Part shown: piece by piece, positions 1-6,191 of the stretch
Numbering within the stretch: the first letter of the stretch is position 1
Layout of the letters: every line of letters begins with the position of its first letter
Assembly: GCA_900314225.1 (NCBI GenBank)
Contig: OMUM01000049.1
Coordinates: forward strand, 1-10,367
Direction: 5' to 3'
Length of the DNA: 10,367 bases
Origin: an uncultured bacterium
GTDB lineage: Bacteria > Bacillota_I > Bacilli_A > RF39 > UBA660
Made by a program: the position numbers and the translations under genes
The notes under the pieces: generated by a model
Told to the model about the DNA's origin: nothing
The model's input: only the letters and a program-made list of their open reading frames with translations
The model's database searches: none

Positions 1-38
1 ATGATTTAGATAGAAGAAAGATACATGGACTTTATTAA
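1..38 (+). CDS. C-terminal end of an upstream gene (partial)
   Basis: From position 3 the frame reads Asp-Leu-Asp-Arg-Arg-Lys-Ile-His-Gly-Leu-Tyr and then stops at TAA 36-38. The gene's start lies outside the window. The stop is followed 12 bases later by a hairpin with a T-run, which fits the end of a transcription unit. Eleven residues are too few to identify a product, and an open stretch this short could occur by chance. Confidence 0.35.
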   Translation, partial: DLDRRKIHGLY

Positions 39-50
39 AATGTTTCTAAG

Positions 51-76
51 AAAAAGTTGCAAAGGACTTTTTTTTT
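51..76 (+). terminator. weak rho-independent terminator
   Basis: AAAAAGT (51-57) pairs with ACTTTTT (66-72), with a possible extra T·G pair inside. The loop is about 6-8 bases and a T-run continues to 76. Only one pair is G-C, so the hairpin is weak. Its position just after the TAA at 36-38 supports a role in ending the upstream gene. Confidence 0.4.
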
Positions 77-87
77 ATATTTTTTTT

Positions 88-96
88 TGCTATACT
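88..96 (+). promoter_or_regulatory. extended -10 promoter for the HerA-like gene
   Basis: TGC followed by TATACT (91-96) forms an extended -10 element about 24 bases before the start codon. The usual -35 position is a T-tract with no good match to TTGACA. The extended TGn may compensate for this. Transcription would begin near 103, giving a very short leader that contains the ribosome binding site AGAGGGTGA (107-115). Confidence 0.45.
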
Positions 97-119
97 CTTC
101 TATGATAGAGGGTGATTAA

Positions 120-2114
120 ATGCTAGGAACAATTGAAGAGATTGTTGATAATAGTGTTACGATTAAATTGAGTATTGATATTACTGAACAGCCTAATTTG
201 GTAAATTTACATGTTGTTTTTGATGATGGAAGTGATCGGAAAGTAGTTGCTGAGATTGCTAATGTTAATAAAACAAAGATGATTGCTAATATTGTTGGAG
301 AAATTAAAGATGGTTTCTTTACTCCTGGAGCAAGTGTAAAGCCTTCTTTTAAATCGAATGTTAGATTAATACAAGCTGATGAATTGAAATTACTTTTTGG
401 AAGTCAAGAAACTGAATTTGGTGAAACAAATTTTGGAACTAGTAATGTATATGAGGGATATAAAATAAATGTTTCAATTAATGATTTCTTTAGTAATCAT
501 TTTGCTATTTTAGGTAATTCTGGTGCTGGAAAATCATGTACTGTTGCTTCAATTTTACAAAAATTATATACTTCAAGTCCAACTCCACCAATTAATTCAG
601 CCTTATTTTTCTTTGATGCTTATGGTGAATATACGCATGCATTTAGTAATTTACATGAGAAGAATCCTAATTTAAATTATAAGGCTTATACAACAAATGT
701 TGTTGATCCAGATTGTGAAATTTTACGTATTCCTATTTGGCTACTTGATGTTGACGATTTAGCTTTATTACTTGATGCTAATAGTCCAACACAATTACCA
801 ATAATTGAGAAGACATTAAAACTTGTTCCAATTCTTACTGGTTCAAGTGAAAATGTTATTAAGAGAAAAAATGATATTATTGCTCGTGCTCTTCAAGATA
901 TTCTTTTAAGTGGTAATGATTCAACAAAAATAAGAGATCAGGTTATCGGAGTTTTAACTAAATTTAATACACCGACATTAAATTTGGAAAGTCAAATTGT
1001 TCAACCTGGTTATACTAGAACATTTAAACAATGTTTATATGTTGATAAAACTGGTAAAATGCAAGAAATGGAGCTTGTTGTTGAATTTATTAGAGGTTAT
1101 ATAATTGAAAATGAGATTGATATAGATCCAAAAGAATTAAATCCATTTTATACTTTAGCAGATTTGGAACTTGCAATGGATTTTGCACTTATTTCTGAGG
1201 GTATTTTAAAAAGTGATAAAGTCTTTGATACAGCAAATGTTATTAGTGTAAGATTACATACTTTAGCAACTGGTGAATCAAGATATTATTTTACATATCC
1301 AACTTATATTACAAAAGATCAGTATATAGAGTCATTGCTTACAGATAGTAATACTGGAAAAAGAGTTCAAATAGTAAATTTTAATATTAATTATATTGAT
1401 GATAGACTTGCTAAAGTAATAACAAAGATTCTATCACGAATGTTATTTTTAAAAGCTAGTACAATTAAACCTCGTGGTAGTAGAGCTTATCATATAATAA
1501 TTGAAGAGGCCCATCGTTATGTTCAACATGATAGTGATATTGATTTGTTAGGTTATAATATTTTTGAACGTATAACTAAAGAGGGTCGTAAATATGGAGT
1601 CTTTTTAGCAATGATTACACAGCGTCCAAGTGAACTTTCTGATACTTGTATTTCACAGTGTGCTAACTTTGTTGTTTTGAGGACTTTACATCCTGTTGAT
1701 TTAAAATATATAAAAGAAATGGTTCCTAATGTTTCTTCAGAAATAGTTTTACAATTAAAGAATTTAAAGCCTGGGAATTGTATTGCATTTGGAAGTGCTT
1801 TTAAAGTTCCAACATCTATGTATATTGATTTGCCAAATCCTAGACCATTGTCAAATAATGTTGATTTGGAGAAAGTTTGGTATAATAGTCCGGTACAACA
1901 ACCACAAAATAGTGTTCAAAATATAATGCAACAACAAGTAAATACTAGTAATTTTTTTCAGCAAGCACCAAACAGAGCAGTAAATCAAACAACAAATCAG
2001 GTTCCGATTCAATATTCACAACGAATTCAAGGTCAACCTGTTGCTCAAAATGGACCACAAACCGTTAAACAGCCAAGATTTATACAACCAATGAATCAAA
2101 CACAAACCCAATAA
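120..2114 (+). CDS. HerA/DUF87-family hexameric ATPase with Gln/Asn-rich C-terminal tail
   Basis: This is a 664-residue ATPase of the HerA/FtsK-like class. Relatives are ring-shaped DNA translocases; archaeal HerA works with the nuclease NurA in DNA end processing. Residues 1 to about 95 look like the N-terminal HAS beta-barrel. Walker A is GNSGAGKS at 132-139. Walker B is HIIIEEAHR at 458-466, with Glu462-Glu463. It is followed by ITQRPSEL, the sensor-like segment typical of HerA. The ATPase core ends near residue 580. Residues 593-664 form a low-complexity tail with 22 Gln and 9 Asn out of 72, which is not part of the usual family. The ATG at 120 follows AGAGGGTGA. No NurA gene is visible beside it, so its partner and role are unknown. 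A promoter before it and a terminator after it suggest a single-gene unit. The family call is firm; the cellular role is not. Confidence 0.88.
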   Translation: MLGTIEEIVDNSVTIKLSIDITEQPNLVNLHVVFDDGSDRKVVAEIANVNKTKMIANIVGEIKDGFFTPGASVKPSFKSNVRLIQADELKLLFGSQETEFGETNFGTSNVYEGYKINVSINDFFSNHFAILGNSGAGKSCTVASILQKLYTSSPTPPINSALFFFDAYGEYTHAFSNLHEKNPNLNYKAYTTNVVDPDCEILRIPIWLLDVDDLALLLDANSPTQLPIIEKTLKLVPILTGSSENVIKRKNDIIARALQDILLSGNDSTKIRDQVIGVLTKFNTPTLNLESQIVQPGYTRTFKQCLYVDKTGKMQEMELVVEFIRGYIIENEIDIDPKELNPFYTLADLELAMDFALISEGILKSDKVFDTANVISVRLHTLATGESRYYFTYPTYITKDQYIESLLTDSNTGKRVQIVNFNINYIDDRLAKVITKILSRMLFLKASTIKPRGSRAYHIIIEEAHRYVQHDSDIDLLGYNIFERITKEGRKYGVFLAMITQRPSELSDTCISQCANFVVLRTLHPVDLKYIKEMVPNVSSEIVLQLKNLKPGNCIAFGSAFKVPTSMYIDLPNPRPLSNNVDLEKVWYNSPVQQPQNSVQNIMQQQVNTSNFFQQAPNRAVNQTTNQVPIQYSQRIQGQPVAQNGPQTVKQPRFIQPMNQTQTQ

Positions 2115-2126
2115 TATATTATATAT

Positions 2127-2163
2127 AAAGTCTAATTTGTTAATTTTAGACTTTTTATTTTTA
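2127..2163 (+). terminator. rho-independent terminator after the HerA-like gene
   Basis: AAAGTCTAA (2127-2135) pairs perfectly with TTAGACTTT (2146-2154) across a 10-base loop, and T-rich sequence follows to about 2163. It begins 12 bases after the TAA of the ATPase gene and separates it from sepF. Confidence 0.75.
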
Positions 2164-2173
2164 TAATTATATG

Positions 2174-2203
2174 TTAGAATAAAGTATAGTTATTAGGTAT
2201 AAA
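2174..2203 (+). promoter_or_regulatory. probable sigma-A-type promoter for sepF–divIVA
   Basis: TTAGAA (2174-2179) and TATAAA (2198-2203) are separated by 18 bases and lie 28 bases before the sepF start. The -10 is good and the -35 is only a partial match. Its position just after a terminator makes a promoter here likely, although the exact hexamers are uncertain. Confidence 0.4.
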
Positions 2204-2230
2204 TAAAGTGTGATAATTGGAGGAATATAA

Positions 2231-2662
2231 ATGAAAGATAAATTAAAAGGGATTTTTGGTGGAGATGGAGATTCTACAGATGAGGTAGAAAAAGAAGAAG
2301 AATATTATACAACTTCTCGTGAAGAATTCCATGAACAAAATGGTATTGCTGGATCAAAGATGATGCTTTTGGAACCACGTGCTTATTCTGAGTCACAACA
2401 AATAGCGGATTATTTAAAAAATAGATGTGCTGTTGTTGTTAACTTAAAGAGAGTAACACCTGATCAAGCAAAGCGTATTGTTGATTTCTTATATGGAACA
2501 ATTTATGCCATAAGAGGGGATATTCAAAAATTAGGTGGAGGAATTTTCTTATGTACTCCAAATAATGTTAATGTTGAAGGTAAGATAAGTGATGATAACA
2601 ATCAATCTGGCAAGTCTTCTAAAAGCAAAAAACAATCTGATGATGAAGAAGATTTCTTTTAG
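2231..2662 (+). CDS. sepF: cell division protein SepF
   Basis: SepF is a cytoplasmic protein that binds the C-terminus of FtsZ, bundles its filaments and tethers the Z-ring to the membrane. This 143-residue protein has the expected three parts. The short N-terminal segment MKDKLKGIF can form a membrane-binding amphipathic helix. An acidic linker covers about residues 12-40. The SepF core runs from about 43 to 117, with the family signatures LEPR (47-50), RVTPDQAKR (74-82) and a glycine turn followed by FLCTPNNV (106-113). A hydrophilic Ser/Lys/Asp tail ends in an acidic DDEEDFF. The start is supported by GGAGG at 2219-2223, 7 bases upstream. divIVA follows after 29 bases, probably in the same transcript. 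In Bacillus, ylmG and ylmH lie between sepF and divIVA; both are absent here. Confidence 0.93.
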   Translation: MKDKLKGIFGGDGDSTDEVEKEEEYYTTSREEFHEQNGIAGSKMMLLEPRAYSESQQIADYLKNRCAVVVNLKRVTPDQAKRIVDFLYGTIYAIRGDIQKLGGGIFLCTPNNVNVEGKISDDNNQSGKSSKSKKQSDDEEDFF

Positions 2663-2691
2663 TATTTAAACCCCATTTCTGAGGTGATTAT

Positions 2692-3126
2692 ATGGAAAAA
2701 TTTAGTTATGAAGCTAATGGATATAATCGTAGTGAAGTAAATCAATTTGTAAGTGATGTTATAAAAGAAATAGAAGATATTGTTAATAGAGTAAAAAAAC
2801 AGCAGATTGAGATTGATAGTTTAAAGAAAGAAATAGCACATTACAAGGATATTGAAGAGGCATTAAAGAAAGCGGTTATTGAGTTAGAACAAGATAAAAA
2901 TGAGCAACAAGAACTAAGTACTAAACAATGTGAGATTCTTATTGAAAATGCTAAGCATAATGCAAGTAGAATAGTAAATGATGCTTTAGTTAGAGCAGAA
3001 AAGATTAGGGGAGAATCTATAACACTTCAGAAAAATATGATAAATTTAAAAAAGAATTTAAAAGATAATATTAATAGGCAACAAGCACTTGTTGATGAGA
3101 TTGAAATATTAGAAATAAATGAGTAG
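2692..3126 (+). CDS. divIVA: DivIVA-like coiled-coil division/polarity protein
   Basis: DivIVA/GpsB-family proteins mark curved membrane at poles and septa and recruit division or wall-synthesis factors. The N-terminal family motif is present as GYN (10-12) then EVNQF (15-19). It is followed by nearly continuous heptad-rich charged sequence (about 24-140), typical of the coiled-coil stalk. At 144 residues it is slightly shorter than Bacillus DivIVA (164). It begins only three residues before Phe4, so the usual Thr-Pro-x-Asp-Ile lead-in is missing. The two residues before GYN are Ala8-Asn9, where Bacillus DivIVA has the membrane-inserting Phe17-Arg18. GAGGTGA (2681-2687) sits 4 bases before the ATG. 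Its place after sepF and ahead of the ileS T-box matches the Bacillus divIVA position. GpsB or a more distant DivIVA-domain paralogue is the alternative. Confidence 0.82.
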   Translation: MEKFSYEANGYNRSEVNQFVSDVIKEIEDIVNRVKKQQIEIDSLKKEIAHYKDIEEALKKAVIELEQDKNEQQELSTKQCEILIENAKHNASRIVNDALVRAEKIRGESITLQKNMINLKKNLKDNINRQQALVDEIEILEINE

Positions 3127-3142
3127 ATAAAAATCTACTTTT
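3122..3142 (+). terminator. hairpin at the divIVA stop (weak terminator or attenuator)
   Basis: AGTAGAT (3122-3128) pairs perfectly with ATCTACT (3133-3139) around an AAAA loop, followed by only four T residues (3139-3142). The stem contains the divIVA stop TAG (3124-3126) and ends 9 bases before the next gene's ribosome binding site. It could partly terminate transcription, stabilise the 3' end of the sepF–divIVA message, or lower expression of the downstream gene. Confidence 0.45.
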
Positions 3143-3161
3143 GTTGTATTGGAAGGAAATT

Positions 3162-4349
3162 ATGAAAAAAGACGATGATACAAAGGAAATAAAAAGTATT
3201 GAGGATTTAGAAAATGTTGAAAATAATAATTTAGAATCAGGTGGAATTACTGAAGTCTTAAAAGACAATTTAAGTTCTACAAATGAGACAGTAATTAGGG
3301 AAAATAATGATATAAAGAAAAAAGACAAGAAAAATAGGAGAAAAAAGATTATTATAATCTCTGTTATTATAGTTTTATTGATAGTTGCTGGTGTAGTAAT
3401 TTTATTGTTAGTTAATAAGAGTGAAAAAACTGATAATACTGAAAATAAAAGTGATTATTATAAAACGTTAGAAAATAATCTTGAGAGTGGGAAACTTTCA
3501 GATGAATTTGATATTCTTTTAAAGAAACTAAATGTTAATCCTACTAGTGTTGAAGTGATAAGTTTAGATTTAAATTCAGATTTTTCGCAAGATTTAGTAG
3601 CATATGTTGAAGATAAGAATCATAAATATTTATTAGATTTTGAAGTTGATGATGATATTTCTTTATTAGATAGTTATGAATTATCTACGAAATCTATTGG
3701 TTATGCTTATTCGTTATTAGATAATGATATGTATTGGTATGTTATTAATAATAATCAATATACGGTTATTAGTGATAGTAAAAAAATAATGACTAAGGAT
3801 ATATTTGATGATAATTATTATGTGATTACTACTAAATATAATAAAAAAGATATTTTAGATAACGCTTATGAATATGATCTTGATAAAGAATTAGATATTG
3901 ATTTACTTGAAAAGAATAAAATTACAAAGAAAAGGTTATTAAATAATAATTCACTTACGACTTCTAAAGTAGTTAATTTAGCAGTATCTTATAAAGCTGA
4001 AAGAGAAAAAAAACAGGCTGAACAGCAAGAAGAAGAGTTAAAAAATAAAACAGAGGAAGAAATAAAAAAAGCAGATGAGTCAAATACATTGGAAACTTTT
4101 CAAGTTGGTGACTATAAATTAAAATACGGTAAATACGTTTCAAATATTGATGGAACAATTGAGACATATATTTTAAATGGTGATTATACAGCAACTTTTA
4201 TTGATTCAAATAATGTTGAGGTTGGTTGTACTTGGTCAAATAATTCAGTATCTTTAGATATTACATGTAATAATAAACATTATTCTTATTCTCCTATAAA
4301 TGATGGTTTTAAAGATACAAATAATAAAGAATATAAATTTATGAATTAA
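3162..4349 (+). CDS. single-pass membrane protein of unknown function with external C-terminal domain
   Basis: I do not recognise this 395-residue protein. Residues 1-50 are acidic and probably disordered. Residues 51-62 are strongly basic (KKKDKKNRRKK). One hydrophobic segment lies at about 63-85 and no signal-peptidase site is evident. By the positive-inside rule the N-terminus is cytoplasmic and about 310 residues are outside. The outer part has an Asp/Asn/Tyr-rich region (about 90-270), a charged Glu/Lys/Gln helix at about 276-310 that may form a coiled coil, and an apparently beta-rich C-terminal domain (313-395). The only two cysteines, Cys356 and Cys369, fall in that last domain and could form a disulfide. 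The start at 3162 is chosen because GGAAGG (3151-3156) is correctly spaced before this ATG; a TTG at 3141 would place that site inside the gene. It lies 35 bases after divIVA and has no clear promoter of its own, so it may share the sepF–divIVA transcript. A division or envelope role is inference from position only. Confidence 0.75.
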   Translation: MKKDDDTKEIKSIEDLENVENNNLESGGITEVLKDNLSSTNETVIRENNDIKKKDKKNRRKKIIIISVIIVLLIVAGVVILLLVNKSEKTDNTENKSDYYKTLENNLESGKLSDEFDILLKKLNVNPTSVEVISLDLNSDFSQDLVAYVEDKNHKYLLDFEVDDDISLLDSYELSTKSIGYAYSLLDNDMYWYVINNNQYTVISDSKKIMTKDIFDDNYYVITTKYNKKDILDNAYEYDLDKELDIDLLEKNKITKKRLLNNNSLTTSKVVNLAVSYKAEREKKQAEQQEEELKNKTEEEIKKADESNTLETFQVGDYKLKYGKYVSNIDGTIETYILNGDYTATFIDSNNVEVGCTWSNNSVSLDITCNNKHYSYSPINDGFKDTNNKEYKFMN

Positions 4350-4397
4350 TTGTAACGATTAAACAACATATTTTTGAATTTAGTATTCTAATTATGT

Positions 4398-4424
4398 ACT
4401 TGTTTGTTTGATAAATCAACAAGT
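4398..4424. promoter_or_regulatory. inverted repeat overlapping the -35 box (possible operator)
   Basis: ACTTGTT (4398-4404) and AACAAGT (4418-4424) are perfect inverted repeats. An inner GAT/ATC pair (4410-4412 and 4415-4417) adds to the symmetry. The -35 hexamer of the radical SAM promoter (4408-4413) lies inside it. No T-run follows, so it is not a terminator. A regulator-binding site is possible but unproven. Confidence 0.35.
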
Positions 4425-4436
4425 GTATGCTAAAAT
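4408..4436 (+). promoter_or_regulatory. sigma-A-type promoter for the radical SAM gene
   Basis: TTGATA (4408-4413, five of six to consensus), a 17-base spacer and TAAAAT (4431-4436) preceded by TGC (4428-4430, extended -10) make a strong promoter. It is 35 bases before the start codon, with transcription expected near 4443. It shows that the radical SAM gene can be transcribed independently of the genes before it. Confidence 0.75.
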
Positions 4437-4471
4437 TTAAGTTGCAAAGTGTTTTAAGGGAGGTATTTTAA

Positions 4472-5917
4472 ATGGCAAAAGCAAATAGTCTCTCACATAA
4501 ACTAGAGAGAAAAAGTGTTGAGGTTATTGTAGATAAGATATTAAAAGAAATGGACAAAGATAGAACAGGAGAATTATTAAAACTTATTGACATGGGTGAA
4601 AAATACTATGGCGATAGATTTGAAAAAAAGACTTTTGATAATTTAAGAAAGATGGTAAACAATCCTGATAATAGATGGATGAAATTTCTTAATACAGTAA
4701 TGGATGAAACTGATCCTAATGTTGCTAGAACGACAATATTAAATTTAGGTTATGAGGCTGCTATTAGAGGAACTAAAATGATAAGAAAAAATCGTGAGAA
4801 ATATAAATGTAATATTCCTTGGTTAATTTTATTTGATCCTACTAGTGCATGTAATATGCATTGTATTGGTTGTTGGGCTGGTACTTATGGACATAAATTT
4901 AATTTAAGTTTTGAAGATATGGATAAGATTGTAACTGAAGGTAAAGAGCTCGGTGTTTATTTGTACATGATGACTGGTGGAGAACCTTTAGTTAGAAAAA
5001 AAGATATCTTAAAACTTGCTAAAAAACATAATGATGTAGAGTTCTCAATTTATACAAACTCAACTTTAATTGATGAAGAGTTTTGTAAAGAAGTAGTTAA
5101 ATGTGGAAATATTGCTTTTCAATTATCTATTGAAGGTAGTGAAGAAACAAATGATGAAAGACGTGGTGCAGGACACTATCAAAATGTTATGAGAGCTATG
5201 GATTTATTACATAAATATGGTATTCTTTTTGGAGCATCTATTTGTTATACGAGAAATAATGTTGAGGCAGTAACAGATGATAAGTTCTTACATATGTTAG
5301 CTGATAAAGGAGTTAGATATAGTTTCTTCTTCCATTATATGCCTGTTGGAAATAATGCTGTTCCTGAATTGATGCCAACTCCAAAACAAAGAGATTATAT
5401 GATTAATAAAATTAGAGATTTAAGAAGTGATAAATCTGATTTAATGTTGTATCCAATGGATTTCCAAAATGATGGAGAATTTGTTGGTGGTTGTATTGCT
5501 GGAGGAAGAAATTACTTCCATATTAACTCTGAAGGTGATGCAGAACCATGTGTATTCATTCACTTCTCAAATATGAATATTCATGATAATAGTATTTTAG
5601 AAATTTTACATAGTCCATTATTTATGGCTTATCATAAGGGACAACCATTTAATAAAAATCATTTAAGACCTTGTCCGATGTTAGAAAATCCAGAAATTTT
5701 AAGAAAAATGGTTAAAGAAACTGGTGCTCATCAAACAAATCAAGAGTCCCCTGAAGATGTTGATCATTTATGTGATAAATGTGAGGATTATGCTGCTACT
5801 TGGAAAGATGAAGCAGAAAGAATTTGGAAGGAAGAAAAACATAAACATGGTGGATATGAAAACTATGCTCCAGAGAACAGATCAAAGTATGCTTCCAATA
5901 AAGTTTCTGAAAAATAA
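4472..5917 (+). CDS. radical SAM protein with SPASM-like C-terminal cysteines, substrate unknown
   Basis: This 481-residue enzyme has the radical SAM cluster motif CNMHCIGC: Cys127, Cys131 and Cys134 are the three cysteines that bind the 4Fe-4S cluster used to cleave S-adenosylmethionine. GGEP at 169-172 is the SAM-binding turn. The domain is preceded by about 120 residues of mainly helical, charged sequence. The C-terminal part has Cys341, Cys360, Cys401 and the pair Cys434/Cys437, resembling the SPASM/Twitch regions that hold auxiliary iron-sulfur clusters in peptide- and other molecule-modifying enzymes. The exact spacing is not the textbook SPASM pattern. The ATG follows AAGGGAGGT (4456-4464). 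The gene has its own promoter and no visible partner. No small precursor-peptide gene lies on either side, which weighs against a peptide-modification cassette. The superfamily is certain; the reaction cannot be assigned. Confidence 0.9.
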   Translation: MAKANSLSHKLERKSVEVIVDKILKEMDKDRTGELLKLIDMGEKYYGDRFEKKTFDNLRKMVNNPDNRWMKFLNTVMDETDPNVARTTILNLGYEAAIRGTKMIRKNREKYKCNIPWLILFDPTSACNMHCIGCWAGTYGHKFNLSFEDMDKIVTEGKELGVYLYMMTGGEPLVRKKDILKLAKKHNDVEFSIYTNSTLIDEEFCKEVVKCGNIAFQLSIEGSEETNDERRGAGHYQNVMRAMDLLHKYGILFGASICYTRNNVEAVTDDKFLHMLADKGVRYSFFFHYMPVGNNAVPELMPTPKQRDYMINKIRDLRSDKSDLMLYPMDFQNDGEFVGGCIAGGRNYFHINSEGDAEPCVFIHFSNMNIHDNSILEILHSPLFMAYHKGQPFNKNHLRPCPMLENPEILRKMVKETGAHQTNQESPEDVDHLCDKCEDYAATWKDEAERIWKEEKHKHGGYENYAPENRSKYASNKVSEK

Positions 5918-5946
5918 TTGTAATTAAATTTAATTTGTGATATATT
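5918..5946 (+). promoter_or_regulatory. sigma-A-type promoter of the T-box leader
   Basis: TTGTAA (5918-5923), a 17-base spacer and TATATT (5941-5946) preceded by TGA (5938-5940, extended -10) form a good promoter. The -35 box begins directly after the radical SAM stop codon. Transcription would start near 5953, just before the first T-box helix. Confidence 0.7.
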
Positions 5947-5958
5947 AGTCCATGTAAA

Positions 5959-6168
5959 ACAAGTGCGAAAGACGGAAATAATTGAAAGTTTAGAGAGAGC
6001 CTAAGCTGGTGAAATTAGGTAATTAGTAAATTATTTTAGATCACTTTCAAGTTGTGATTTATGGATAAGATAAATACGGTAACGCGTTATAGTCATGAGA
6101 GTTACAAAGTAACTAAATTAAGGTGGTACCACGAACTATTCGTCCTTATGGATGAATAGTTTTTTTTT
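5959..6168 (+). promoter_or_regulatory. T-box riboswitch, isoleucine (AUC) specific
   Basis: T-box leaders sense uncharged tRNA: the specifier pairs with the anticodon, and the antiterminator bulge pairs with the free 3' end and prevents termination. All parts are visible. Stem I base: ACAA (5959-5962) with TTGT (6052-6055) and GAAAG (5967-5971) with CTTTC (6044-6048). Middle helix: 5976-5983 with 6029-6036. AG bulge: 5992-5999. Distal hairpin: CCTAA (6000-6004) with TTAGG (6015-6019) around GGTGAAA. The specifier loop carries ATC at 6040-6042 followed by A, i.e. isoleucine. Stem III: AGTTAC/GTAACT (6100-6114). Antiterminator: AAGG (6120-6123), bulge TGGTACC (6124-6130), ACG, loop, CGT and CCTT (6144-6147). 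TGGT pairs with ACCA, so tRNA discriminator A is expected, as in tRNA-Ile. Controlled genes are the exchanger and ileS. Confidence 0.95.
6134..6168 (+). terminator. T-box regulatory terminator
   Basis: AACTATTCGTCC (6134-6145) pairs with GGATGAATAGTT (6150-6161) with one G·T pair and a four-base loop, followed by T residues to 6168. Its 5' arm contains CGT and CC (6141-6145), which the antiterminator also needs, so the two structures exclude each other. It forms when tRNA-Ile is charged. Confidence 0.92.
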
Positions 6169-6191
6169 ACTTTGTCGAAAAAGGAGAAATT

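Noticed and set aside
57..62. TTGCAA as a -35 box for the first promoter
   Set aside because: It is 28 bases from the -10 TATACT, far beyond the usual 16-18.
3141..3161. Earlier TTG start for the membrane protein
   Set aside because: It would put the GGAAGG ribosome binding site within the coding region, and there is no other site before 3141.
3071..3328. Minus-strand open frame of 85 codons
   Set aside because: It lies opposite the divIVA end and the membrane-protein start, has no credible ribosome binding site, and has a Phe/Ser-rich composition typical of the reverse of Lys/Glu-rich coding DNA.
3973..4194. Minus-strand open frame of 73 codons
   Set aside because: It is fully inside the membrane-protein gene, and its Leu/Phe-rich product mirrors the Lys/Glu-rich sense strand.
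4350..4471. Possible small precursor-peptide gene before the radical SAM enzyme
   Set aside because: The longest ATG-started reading here is only a few codons. The stretch is explained by a promoter, an inverted repeat and the ribosome binding site.
5724..5927. Second + strand frame of 67 codons at the end of the radical SAM gene
   Set aside because: It overlaps well-conserved cysteine-containing coding sequence in another frame, with no ribosome binding site of its own. It was also considered as a possible precursor peptide but has no leader/core character.
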